From positions 1 through 38,619 of the forward strand of contig ONHQ01000028.1 of the NCBI GenBank assembly GCA_900317685.1: a stretch of 38,619 nt of DNA, in the 5' to 3' direction. A program made the translations under genes and the position numbers. Below the pieces are notes generated by a model, which did no database searches, was not told the DNA's origin, and saw only the letters and a list, made by a program, of their open reading frames with translations. Origin of the DNA: an uncultured Prevotella sp. (lineage in GTDB: Bacteria; Bacteroidota; Bacteroidia; Bacteroidales; Bacteroidaceae). Each line of letters starts with the position of its first letter. Positions within the stretch are counted from its first letter, which is position 1. This document shows, piece after piece, positions 7,271-14,716 of the stretch.

Positions 7271-9199
7271 ATGTCACAACCATCATCCATACAAACCCTG
7301 CAACAACAACGGCTGCTGTTGCAGTTGGAGTACCAGACCGAGCGCGAGGCTTTCCGCAAACAAGCCGACACCATGGGCATGGCACGCCGCGTCAAGCGTG
7401 GCGATGCCTGGTATCCCATACGCGTGGGCAAGAGCTATTACAACTCGCTCAACCAATTTGCGTTAGAGGTCTACCGCACTGCTGACGAAGGCATCGAGCA
7501 CAATTTCGAATACGGCAAGCCCGTGGTCTTCTTCCGCATGGAGGAGAGCCACAGCAACGACAAGGCAGGGGCTACCGCCAAGGTGAAGACCAAACTCTTC
7601 GGCTTTACTGGCACGGTGTCGTATGTCGACGGCGACCGCATGGTGGTGACCATTCCTGAAGGCCATGCCCTCGACGTGCAGAGCAGCGAGGCACCCGTGG
7701 GCGTGCAGCTCTCGTTCGACGAGACCAGCTACCGCACGATGTTCGACGCCCTTGACCGTGTGATGCGCGCCAAGAGCGGACGCCTCGCCTACCTGCGTGA
7801 TCTCTTCTACAGTCATGTGCCGGCCCAGCGCTTCCACTTCGGTCCCATGCGTTTCCCATGGCTCAATGCCACGCAGGAACACGCTGTCAATGAGGTACTC
7901 TGCGCCAAGGACGTCATGGTCGTGCACGGTCCTCCTGGTACGGGCAAGACCACAACTCTCGTCGAAGCCATCAACGAGACGCTTATGCGCGAGAGCCAGG
8001 TGCTCGTCTGCGCACAGAGCAACATGGCTGTAGACTGGATCTGCGAGAAGCTCGTAGACCGCGGCATCAACGTGTTGCGCATCGGCAATCCCTCACGTGT
8101 CAATGACAAGATGCTCGGCTTTACCTACGAACGGCGTTTTGCCGACCATCCCGACTATCCGCAGCTGTGGGCCATCCGCAAGGCAATGCGTGAATTGCGC
8201 AAGAGTAAGCATGGCCGCGACGAGAAATATCATCAAAAGCTGGAGCGGCTGAAGAGTCGCGCTACCGAACTGGAGATCCGCATCAACGCCGAGCTCTTCG
8301 GTGAGGCGCGCGTCATTGCGTCCACACTTGTCGGCTCGGCCAGCCGTCTGCTTGAGGGCATGAAGTTCTCCACGCTGTTTATCGACGAGGCAGCACAGGC
8401 TTTGGAGGCTGCCTGCTGGATACCCATGCGCCGTGCCGGACGCGTGATCCTTGCCGGTGACCATTGTCAGCTGCCGCCCACGGTGAAGAGCATTACCGCT
8501 ATGAAAGCCGGACTCGGCAAGACGCTCATGGAGCGTATCGTCGAGAACAAGCCCGAGTGCGTCTCGCTCCTGCAGGTGCAATACCGCATGAACGACGCCA
8601 TCATGCGCTTCAGCTCCGACTGGTTCTATGGTGGCAAGGTGGAGAGCGCACCGCAAACAGCTCACCGCGGCATCCTCGACTACGACATACCGATGGAATG
8701 GATCGACACGTCGGAGATGGAGGTAGGCCCTGACGAGCCCAGTTTCCACGAACAGTTCATCGGCGAGAGCTTTGGCCGCATCAACAAAGGTGAGGCACAA
8801 CTCACCCTCAACACGCTGCGCGACTACTATACCAAGATCGGCAAGCAGCGCGTCCTTGACGAGCAGATCGACGTAGGTGTCATCTCGCCCTACCGTGCAC
8901 AAGTGCAGTATCTGCGCGGACTCATCAAGCGCGACGCTTTCTTCAAGCCCTTCCGTCATCTCGTCACCGTCAACACCGTCGACGGTTTCCAAGGCCAGGA
9001 ACGCGACATCATCCTCATCTCCATGGTGCGTGCCAACGACGACGGACAGATCGGATTCCTCCGCGACCTGCGCCGCATGAACGTGGCCATCACCCGTGCC
9101 CGCATGAAGCTCATCATCCTCGGCAATGCCGCCACGATGACGAAGCACCCGTTCTACAAGAAGCTCTTCGACTATGTGCGGGGGCTGAGAGAGGAATAA
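7271..9199 (+). CDS. Superfamily 1 helicase, UPF1/IGHMBP2-like
   Basis: This is an ATP-dependent DNA or RNA helicase of 642 residues. An N-terminal beta-barrel-type region precedes the motor. Walker A is GPPGTGKT (220-227) and motif II is DEAA (372-375). Further motifs are QYRMNDAIM, VDGFQGQERDIILIS and NVAITRARMKLII, in the order of the UPF1-like branch. An in-frame TTG at 7250 would add seven residues, but it lies upstream of the -7 box of a perfect promoter, so I chose the ATG at 7271. Its place in the cell (R-loop or RNA metabolism, DNA repair) is not shown by the context. The neighbouring toxin-antitoxin genes look like later insertions. Confidence 0.9.
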   Translation: MSQPSSIQTLQQQRLLLQLEYQTEREAFRKQADTMGMARRVKRGDAWYPIRVGKSYYNSLNQFALEVYRTADEGIEHNFEYGKPVVFFRMEESHSNDKAGATAKVKTKLFGFTGTVSYVDGDRMVVTIPEGHALDVQSSEAPVGVQLSFDETSYRTMFDALDRVMRAKSGRLAYLRDLFYSHVPAQRFHFGPMRFPWLNATQEHAVNEVLCAKDVMVVHGPPGTGKTTTLVEAINETLMRESQVLVCAQSNMAVDWICEKLVDRGINVLRIGNPSRVNDKMLGFTYERRFADHPDYPQLWAIRKAMRELRKSKHGRDEKYHQKLERLKSRATELEIRINAELFGEARVIASTLVGSASRLLEGMKFSTLFIDEAAQALEAACWIPMRRAGRVILAGDHCQLPPTVKSITAMKAGLGKTLMERIVENKPECVSLLQVQYRMNDAIMRFSSDWFYGGKVESAPQTAHRGILDYDIPMEWIDTSEMEVGPDEPSFHEQFIGESFGRINKGEAQLTLNTLRDYYTKIGKQRVLDEQIDVGVISPYRAQVQYLRGLIKRDAFFKPFRHLVTVNTVDGFQGQERDIILISMVRANDDGQIGFLRDLRRMNVAITRARMKLIILGNAATMTKHPFYKKLFDYVRGLREE

Positions 9200-9266
9200 C
9201 ACAGAACTCTCTTGGGAATAAGCAACAAATTATAAGGGAAAAGTTGCAGGAGTGAAAAATAAATAC

Positions 9267-9274
9267 TATTTTTG
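9267..9274 (+). promoter_or_regulatory. -7 box of the second toxin-antitoxin pair
   Basis: TATTTTTG matches TAnnTTTG. The expected -33 site holds TTG only. It lies 27 bp before the antitoxin ATG. Confidence 0.5.
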
Positions 9275-9301
9275 CATTAGGGAAATAAATACATAAAGGA
9301 T

Positions 9302-9514
9302 ATGGAAACGACAAGATTTAATCCAATACAAATTCATCTGCTAAAGATGTTTGAATACGATCAGTCTGACACTGGGTTAAAAGAATTGAAGAACGTATTG
9401 TACCAATACTATTCAAAGAGAATGGACCAAGAATTGGATAAGCTATGGGACAACGGCCAACTAGACCAAAAGAAACTAGATGAAATAAGCAATATGGATT
9501 TGCATAAATTATAA
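9302..9514 (+). CDS. Putative antitoxin of a PIN-family toxin
   Basis: This small protein of 70 residues is charged and mostly helical in appearance (LKELKNVLYQYYSKRMDQEL). It ends 4 bp before a PIN-domain gene. Size, spacing and the AT-rich composition shared with the next gene support an antitoxin role, but I recognise no DNA-binding motif. It could also be a protein partner without DNA binding. Confidence 0.6.
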   Translation: METTRFNPIQIHLLKMFEYDQSDTGLKELKNVLYQYYSKRMDQELDKLWDNGQLDQKKLDEISNMDLHKL

Positions 9515-9518
9515 AAAG

Positions 9519-9944
9519 ATGGCTCGGCTTGTGCTTGATACTAACAGTCTTATACAATGTCTACCATCAAGAAGCAGATATCATATAGTCTGGAACTCCT
9601 TTATAGAAGGGACTAACATTCTATGTGTTACAAATGAAATACTGGAAGAGTATATTGAAATTTTGCAAAAACTTGTCAGTGTAGACATAACAGAGAATAT
9701 TATAAAGACTATCTTAAATAGCCCATTTACAGAATTCATTACTCCTTATTATCATTTCGAATTGATACAAGTAGATATGGATGATAATAAGTTTGTTGAT
9801 TGTGCAATAGCCAGTAACGCTAAATGCATCATTACAAATGACCATCATTATGATATCTTAATGCAAATACCATTCCCGAAAGTAGTTGTTAAGACCATAC
9901 AAGAGTTTACTTCAGAACTTTTATTAAATAGAACAGTAGATTAA
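9519..9944 (+). CDS. PIN-family toxin (COG1569-like)
   Basis: The 141-residue PIN-domain protein begins ARLVLDTNSLIQ with Asp7. It also has Glu40 in TNEILEEY, Asp89 and Asp94 in MDDNKFVDCAI, and Asp108 in IITNDHHYDIL, the acidic site expected of a ribonuclease. This is the pattern of the group annotated as putative toxin-antitoxin system toxin, PIN family. The gene is much richer in A and T than its neighbours on both sides, a sign of transfer. Its TAA stop shares one base with the ATG of the transporter gene. Confidence 0.85.
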   Translation: MARLVLDTNSLIQCLPSRSRYHIVWNSFIEGTNILCVTNEILEEYIEILQKLVSVDITENIIKTILNSPFTEFITPYYHFELIQVDMDDNKFVDCAIASNAKCIITNDHHYDILMQIPFPKVVVKTIQEFTSELLLNRTVD

Positions 9945-10906
9945 TGAACAAGCTCTTGACATTCTTGAAGCAGTGGACATTAGTGGTTGCGCTCTGCGTG
10001 GGCTCACTGGTTTATCTGCTCTTCTCCGAGATACCCGTGTTGGAACCTATTGGCGACTTCATGGGACCCAAGTTAGTGGCGCTGTTGCCCTACGTCATCT
10101 TCCTCATTCTCTACGTCACCTTCTGCAAGATACAAGTCAAGGAGTTGCGGCCCCGCACATGGCATTTCATCTTGCAGGGAATCCGTGTCGCGCTCTCAGC
10201 CATCTGCGTCGCACTGGTAGCCATTGCGCCTTCGCCAGGCTGGAAGCTCATCTTCGAAGGCATGTTCATCTGCTTCATCTGTCCCACTGCCGCCGCCGCA
10301 CCGGTGATCACCGAGAAGCTTGGAGGCAGCATCGAGTCGATGACCGTGTATATCCTCATCGCCAACTGCGTCACCTCTGTCATCATCCCTCTTTTCTTCC
10401 CAATGGTGGAAAAGAGTGCCGACATCAGTTTTCTCTTTGCCTTTCTCATGGTACTCAAGCGGGTGCTCATCGTGCTCATCGTACCACTGTGCCTGGCCCT
10501 GCTCACACGCCGCTACTTGCCGCATGTGGCCAAATGGATTCGTGACCGTCGCAATCTCGGCTTCTATCTGTGGAGCTTCAATCTCTCCATCATCATGGGA
10601 CTGGCCATGCAGAGCATTCTCCATGCGCCTGTGTCGGGCATCACGCTGGTAGCCCTTTGCGTCATCCCACTGTTCATCTCGGTATTCCAGTTTGGTTTGG
10701 GCAAGCTCGTCGGCGCACACTACGACGACAGCATCAGTGCCGGACAGGCCTTGGGACAGAAGAATACGGTGGTGGGCATCTGGCTCACGCTGACCTTTCT
10801 CAACCCTTACGCCGCTATCGCGCCCTGCGCCTATGTGGTATGGCAAAACATTATCAATGCCGTACAACTCTGGGCAAAGGAGAAATACGGAACCCTGAAG
10901 TGGTAA
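9944..10906 (+). CDS. Bile acid:sodium symporter-like (BASS) membrane transporter
   Basis: This 320-residue inner-membrane protein has about nine to ten hydrophobic segments, for example WTLVVALCVGSLVYLLF near the start and VVGIWLTLTF near the end. The overall pattern, with GQALGQKNTVVGIW in the second half, fits the BASS superfamily, which moves organic anions with sodium. The substrate is unknown; in this family it need not be a bile acid. The start codon overlaps the stop of the PIN toxin by one base, so the gene can be read from the toxin-antitoxin transcript. No separate promoter is visible inside the toxin gene. It converges with ribD across a hairpin at 10915-10948. Confidence 0.8.
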   Translation: MNKLLTFLKQWTLVVALCVGSLVYLLFSEIPVLEPIGDFMGPKLVALLPYVIFLILYVTFCKIQVKELRPRTWHFILQGIRVALSAICVALVAIAPSPGWKLIFEGMFICFICPTAAAAPVITEKLGGSIESMTVYILIANCVTSVIIPLFFPMVEKSADISFLFAFLMVLKRVLIVLIVPLCLALLTRRYLPHVAKWIRDRRNLGFYLWSFNLSIIMGLAMQSILHAPVSGITLVALCVIPLFISVFQFGLGKLVGAHYDDSISAGQALGQKNTVVGIWLTLTFLNPYAAIAPCAYVVWQNIINAVQLWAKEKYGTLKW

Positions 10907-10914
10907 GGATGACA

Positions 10915-10948
10915 CTCTCCACCCTCCCCCAACAAAAGGGAGGGAGAG
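10915..10948. terminator. Hairpin between convergent transporter and ribD genes
   Basis: CTCTCC-acc-CTCCC (10915-10928) pairs with GGGAGGGAGAG (10938-10948), an 11-bp stem with a 3-nt bulge. It lacks a long T-run. It belongs to the same repeat style as the element at 18340-18367 and may act as a bidirectional transcription barrier. Confidence 0.5.
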
Positions 10949-10973
10949 CGCATCACCATATTCTTGACATTCA

Positions 10974-11954
10974 CTATGCCTTCCTGTAGACTCGGATGAT
11001 CTGTCCGTCGTAGTCTTGCTGGCTCTCCAGTTCAATTCCTTCAGGCAGCTGTGGCGCACGCACGCCAGCGGTGAGGGTGACGGGTGCTGTCTCCACGCGC
11101 AGCTCGTCCCAAAGTCCACGGTCGAGAAAAGTCTGCAAGGTCTGGGCACCACCTTCTACAATCAGGCTCTGCTTGCCCTCGGCATAGAGATGATCCAATA
11201 CTGCGTCGATGCTGTCAAAGGCCGAAAAGCCCTCAGGCACACTGGCGGGCTGATGGGTGAGCACGATGCGCTCGGGATCACGCCCCGTCCACAACCGCAC
11301 GTTGAGCCGGGGATGATCACCATCTAACGTGCGCCGGCCGACAAGGATGGCATCGTTCTCCGCCCGCAATTTATGTACAAGCATCTGAGTGAACGGCGAC
11401 GAAAGAGCGACTTGTCGTCCGCCCTCGCCACTGATGAAACCATCGGCAGATTGTGCCCATTTCAACAGAATGTAAGGACGATGATGCGTATTGAACGTGA
11501 TGAACCGCTTGTTCAACGCCAGACACTCTTTTTCCAACACGCCGACAGTAACCTCTATGCCCGCGTCGCGCAGTTTCTTCACGCCACGTCCCTGCACCTT
11601 GGCAAAGGGATCGATGCATCCGCAGACCACACGACGCACATGCTTGCTGATGATCAGGTCGGCACACGGTGGCGTCTTGCCCCAGTGACTGCAAGGTTCC
11701 AACGACACGTAGACAGTGGCTCCGCCGAGCAGTGCCTCATCCTCCGGTTTCACGGAAGCGAAGGCGTTGACCTCAGCATGTCCCTCACCACAGCGCACAT
11801 GGTAGCCCTCACCGATGATGCGGCCGTCGCTGCTGACAATCACCGCACCGACCATAGGATTCGGCTTGGCGTTTTGCCGTCCGTTGACGGCGAGCTCCAG
11901 GCAGCGCCGCATGTATTTTTCATCTGTCTTCCTGTTGATTTCTTCTGTGTTCAT
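10974..11954 (-). CDS. ribD: Riboflavin biosynthesis deaminase/reductase RibD
   Basis: RibD carries out two successive steps of riboflavin synthesis: deamination of the pyrimidine intermediate and NADPH-dependent reduction of the ribosyl side chain. The 326-residue protein has the N-terminal zinc deaminase domain with HAE at 59-61, PCSHWGKTPPC with Cys88 and Cys97, and KPNPMVGAV. The C-terminal reductase domain begins near residue 160 (RPYILLKWAQSADGFIS) and ends KSLIVEGGAQTLQTF-like. Length is slightly short of the usual 360 but both domains are complete. It is divergent from prmC, with about 35 bp between the start codons. Confidence 0.93.
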   Translation of the reverse strand: MNTEEINRKTDEKYMRRCLELAVNGRQNAKPNPMVGAVIVSSDGRIIGEGYHVRCGEGHAEVNAFASVKPEDEALLGGATVYVSLEPCSHWGKTPPCADLIISKHVRRVVCGCIDPFAKVQGRGVKKLRDAGIEVTVGVLEKECLALNKRFITFNTHHRPYILLKWAQSADGFISGEGGRQVALSSPFTQMLVHKLRAENDAILVGRRTLDGDHPRLNVRLWTGRDPERIVLTHQPASVPEGFSAFDSIDAVLDHLYAEGKQSLIVEGGAQTLQTFLDRGLWDELRVETAPVTLTAGVRAPQLPEGIELESQQDYDGQIIRVYRKA

Positions 11955-11977
11955 AGTCCGAAATGCTATTCTTTTAT

Positions 11978-11985
11978 TATCTTTG
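11978..11985 (+). promoter_or_regulatory. -7 box of prmC promoter
   Basis: TATCTTTG matches TAnnTTTG and ends 4 bp before the ATG at 11990. No good -33 element is seen. This placement sets the prmC start at 11990 and implies a transcript with almost no leader. Confidence 0.55.
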
Positions 11986-11989
11986 CACT

Positions 11990-12913
11990 ATGACTTATCA
12001 GCAACTATGGCATCAGCTCACGCCTCTCTACGCCGTAGAGGAGGCGCAGGCCATCACCCGACTGGTGTTGGAGACGACCTTTGGCTTCAGCCTCACTGAC
12101 CTTGTCTGTGGCAAAGTTAGTGAATTATCGGCAGACGACGAAACAAAGCTGCATGAAATATGGCAGCGGCTGGAGGCCGGCGAGCCCGTACAGTATGTAC
12201 TCGGCGAAGCCGACTTCTACGGTCGCTCATTCCATGTGGCACCCGGCGTGCTCATCCCGCGCCCCGAGACCGAAGGCTTGTGCCGCCTGGTCTTGGATGG
12301 TCTGCCCACCGGCGCGCATGTCCTCGACATAGGCACCGGGTCGGGCTGCATCGCCATCACCATTGCTTTGGAAGCCACGCAAGCCCTGGTGGAAGCCTGG
12401 GATATCAGTGCCGAGGCCTTGCGACAAGCGCGAGACAATGCCTTTCGCTTAGGTACGCAGGTGCTCTTCCGACAAAACGATGTACTCGCGGAGGCAAGAA
12501 AAGATGTGCTTACAGAAGCGAGAGGAAACGTGCTTTCCGAAACAAAAGAAAACGTTTTTGCGGAAGCGAGAAAAGGAGAAGAAAGTGAAGAAGACTGCCT
12601 TTACGACTGCATCGTCTCCAACCCGCCTTACATCGCCGACAAGGAGCGCACGACAATGGCGCGCAACGTGCTCGACTACGAGCCGCCGACAGCACTCTTC
12701 GTGCCCGACGACGACCCACTGCGCTTCTACCGCGCTATCGCAGAACTGGGGCTAAGACGGCTGCGACCCAATGGCCGTCTTTGCTTCGAGATCAACCCAC
12801 TCTATGCCGCGGCACTCAGCAGCCTGATGGTCTCTTTGGGCTATGAAGCAGTGACGATTCGCGAAGACGACTACGGCAAGCAGCGGTTCGCGACCGCAAG
12901 AAAGCAAGAATAG
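11990..12913 (+). CDS. prmC: Peptide chain release factor N5-glutamine methyltransferase PrmC (HemK)
   Basis: PrmC methylates the glutamine of the GGQ motif in release factors RF1 and RF2. The 307-residue protein has an N-terminal helical domain and a SAM-binding site at VLDIGTGSGCIAI (about 110-122). The substrate-binding NPPY is at 211-214. Between the SAM fold and NPPY lies an insertion of four repeated 8-residue units (DVLAEAR-like), not typical of the family. An in-frame ATG at 11963 would put the -7 box inside the gene, so the ATG at 11990 is preferred. It is followed by recX after a hairpin-rich gap of about 105 bp. Confidence 0.92.
   Translation: MTYQQLWHQLTPLYAVEEAQAITRLVLETTFGFSLTDLVCGKVSELSADDETKLHEIWQRLEAGEPVQYVLGEADFYGRSFHVAPGVLIPRPETEGLCRLVLDGLPTGAHVLDIGTGSGCIAITIALEATQALVEAWDISAEALRQARDNAFRLGTQVLFRQNDVLAEARKDVLTEARGNVLSETKENVFAEARKGEESEEDCLYDCIVSNPPYIADKERTTMARNVLDYEPPTALFVPDDDPLRFYRAIAELGLRRLRPNGRLCFEINPLYAAALSSLMVSLGYEAVTIREDDYGKQRFATARKQE
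12476..12571 (+). repeat. Four 24-bp tandem repeats inside prmC
   Basis: Four in-frame, diverged 24-bp units lie at 12476-12499, 12500-12523, 12524-12547 and 12548-12571. They encode the pattern x-[D/N]-V-[L/F]-x-E-[A/T]-[R/K], all with V at position 3 and E at position 6. The third and fourth share the GAA/AAC-rich junctions. Confidence 0.85.
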
Positions 12914-12916
12914 CGA

Positions 12917-12969
12917 CTATAGAGGCTATAGTTTCTATAGTCGACTGTAGATAGCTATAGCCTCTATAG
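12917..12969. repeat. Perfect 15-bp inverted repeat built of CTATAG hexamers
   Basis: CTATAGAGGCTATAG at 12917-12931 is the exact reverse complement of CTATAGCCTCTATAG at 12955-12969; the loop is 23 nt. CTATAG, itself a palindrome, recurs here and at further points up to about 13000, filling the prmC-recX gap. It could pause or end transcription between the two genes. Confidence 0.8.
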
Positions 12970-13018
12970 ATACTATAATCTCTATAGCTTCTATAAAATC
13001 TATAAAAGGAAACCGACC

Positions 13019-13513
13019 ATGATCAACGAGGAAACCGCGCGAGCCACGGCAAAGCTCGCCGCCCTCTGTGCCAAAGCCGAGCACTGCACGGGCGAGATGG
13101 ACAAGAAACTGCGGCAGTGGGGCATCAGCGCCGAAGACCGGCAAACGGTCATCGACTATCTCGTGACCAACCACTATGTCGACGACAGCCGCTATACCGA
13201 GGCTTTCGTCGAAGACAAGATACGCTTCAACCAATGGGGACGCCGCAAGATCGAGCAGGCACTCTACGCCAAAGGCGTGTCGGCAGATGTCTACACGCCT
13301 GTGCTCGACCGTGTGCCCGACAGCGCTTATCTCGAACAATTGAAACCGTTGCTCCGCGCCAAATGGCCGACCATCAAGGCCGACAGTGACTACGAGCGCA
13401 GCATGAAGCTTATCAAGTTTGGCATGGGACGAGGCTATTCGCTCGACCTCATCCGACAGTGCATCGACAGTGTGAGCGAGGAAGATCTCGACGGCGATGG
13501 CGAGTTGGATTGA
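13019..13513 (+). CDS. recX: Regulatory protein RecX
   Basis: RecX modulates RecA filaments in recombination and SOS control. The 164-residue protein has the three-helix repeat pattern of the family. LRQWGISAEDRQTVIDYLVTN is followed by YVDDSRYTEAFVEDKIRFNQWGRRKIEQAL, in which DDSRYTEAFV and W-G-R-x-K-I are the recognisable RecX motifs. recA is not nearby. The 3' end overlaps the next gene by 17 bp, indicating co-transcription and probable coupling. Confidence 0.88.
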   Translation: MINEETARATAKLAALCAKAEHCTGEMDKKLRQWGISAEDRQTVIDYLVTNHYVDDSRYTEAFVEDKIRFNQWGRRKIEQALYAKGVSADVYTPVLDRVPDSAYLEQLKPLLRAKWPTIKADSDYERSMKLIKFGMGRGYSLDLIRQCIDSVSEEDLDGDGELD

Positions 13514-14201
13514 CCGTTTGCTCGATTTCGTCATGCCACGCTTCTGCCCGATCTGTGGGCGACGGCTGTCTCTCAACGAGCCTCAGCTCTGCTCGTCCTG
13601 CCTGCTCGAACTACCCTACACGGGATTTCTGGAGCGTCCTTACGACAATCTGATGGTCGACAGGCTCTATGGCAAGATACGGAACTTCGAGCGCGGTGCT
13701 TCTTTATTTTATTATATGTATGACGACCGTCGCAACTTCCTCTTTGATCTGAAATACCACGACCGTCCCGAGATGGGACTTTGGCTGGGTGAGGAAGCCG
13801 GTCAGCAGATGTTGCAGACGGGCTTTCTCGACGGCATCAACGCGATCATCCCCGTGCCGCTGGCAAAAACGAGACTGCGACAACGGGGCTACAACCAAAG
13901 CGAGATCATCGCTCAGGGCATCAGCAAGGTCACCGGCATACCGGTTCTCACTCACGTAGCGCGCCGCACGACATTTGCCAAGAGTCAGACCAGCCTGAGC
14001 ACTGCGCAACGTTTCGAAAACGTGAAAGATGCCTTCCAGCTCGTTAATGCCGACGCGATCCGCCACCGCCACGTGCTCATCGTCGACGACGTAGTCACCA
14101 CAGGGGCCACCACCACGGCACTGGCCTCTCAACTCTCCACGGCAGGCGACGTGCGCATCAGCGTCTTCTCGCTGGCTATCGTCAAGCAGCATCATCGTTA
14201 A
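13497..14201 (+). CDS. ComF-family phosphoribosyltransferase-like protein
   Basis: This is a 234-residue cytoplasmic protein of the ComF family, which in competent bacteria helps imported single-stranded DNA. The N-terminus carries a four-cysteine zinc ribbon (Cys17, Cys20, Cys32, Cys35 in FCPICG and LCSSCL). The rest is a type I phosphoribosyltransferase fold, with IIPVPLAKTRLRQRGYNQ and the PRPP-binding loop VLIVDDVVTTGAT. In Bacteroidales such proteins are common and competence is not proven. A ComEA-like protein is encoded 500 bp downstream on the other strand. Co-transcribed with recX (17-bp overlap). Confidence 0.87.
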   Translation: MASWIDRLLDFVMPRFCPICGRRLSLNEPQLCSSCLLELPYTGFLERPYDNLMVDRLYGKIRNFERGASLFYYMYDDRRNFLFDLKYHDRPEMGLWLGEEAGQQMLQTGFLDGINAIIPVPLAKTRLRQRGYNQSEIIAQGISKVTGIPVLTHVARRTTFAKSQTSLSTAQRFENVKDAFQLVNADAIRHRHVLIVDDVVTTGATTTALASQLSTAGDVRISVFSLAIVKQHHR

Positions 14202-14289
14202 GACAAAGGGAAAATGCTACATACAAAACAGCAACAGGAAGTCCTATATATATAATAGGTGTATCGTTCAACTTTAATATCAACATATC

Positions 14290-14667
14290 ATGAAACAGAT
14301 TGCAACCAACAACGCTCCGGCAGCCATCGGCCCATACAGCCAGGCCATTCAAGCCGGCAACTTCGTTTTCGTCAGTGGACAACTTCCCGTGGACCCGGCT
14401 ACAGGTGAGTTCGCACAGGGTGGCATCAAAGAACTCACACGTCAAAGTCTTACCAACATCCAGCACATCCTGAAGGAAGCCGGACTGACCATGGCCGACG
14501 TGGTGAAGACAACAGTCTTCCTGGCCGACATGGCAGACTTCGCCGACATGAACAGCGTCTATGCTGAGTTCTTCCAGGCTCCCTACCCTGCCCGCTCAGC
14601 TGTCGCCATCAAGACATTGCCGAAGAACGCGCGTGTCGAGATCGAGTGCATCGCAGCAAAAGCATAA
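14290..14667 (+). CDS. ridA: RidA family enamine/imine deaminase
   Basis: RidA hydrolyses reactive 2-aminoacrylate-type enamines and imines formed by PLP enzymes, protecting the cell. The 125-residue length is exact for the family. Landmarks are IGPYSQAI (Tyr16), VFVSGQLPVDP, and the substrate-binding Arg102 in PARSAVA, followed by ARVEIECIA. A strong intrinsic terminator follows 10 bp after the stop codon. The gene has an 88-bp upstream gap from the ComF-type gene and may have its own promoter, though I found no clear TAnnTTTG box there. Confidence 0.93.
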   Translation: MKQIATNNAPAAIGPYSQAIQAGNFVFVSGQLPVDPATGEFAQGGIKELTRQSLTNIQHILKEAGLTMADVVKTTVFLADMADFADMNSVYAEFFQAPYPARSAVAIKTLPKNARVEIECIAAKA

Positions 14668-14677
14668 GCATAAGCCA

Positions 14678-14710
14678 AGCAGTGTGCCCAACTGGGTACA
14701 CTGCTTTTTT
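14678..14710 (+). terminator. Intrinsic terminator of ridA
   Basis: AGCAGTGT (14678-14685) pairs with ACACTGCT (14698-14705), extended by GCCC/GGGT with one G-T pair, followed by a run of six T. It ends 7 bp before the stop of the convergent ComEA-like gene. Confidence 0.85.
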
Positions 14711-14716
14711 GTTCAC

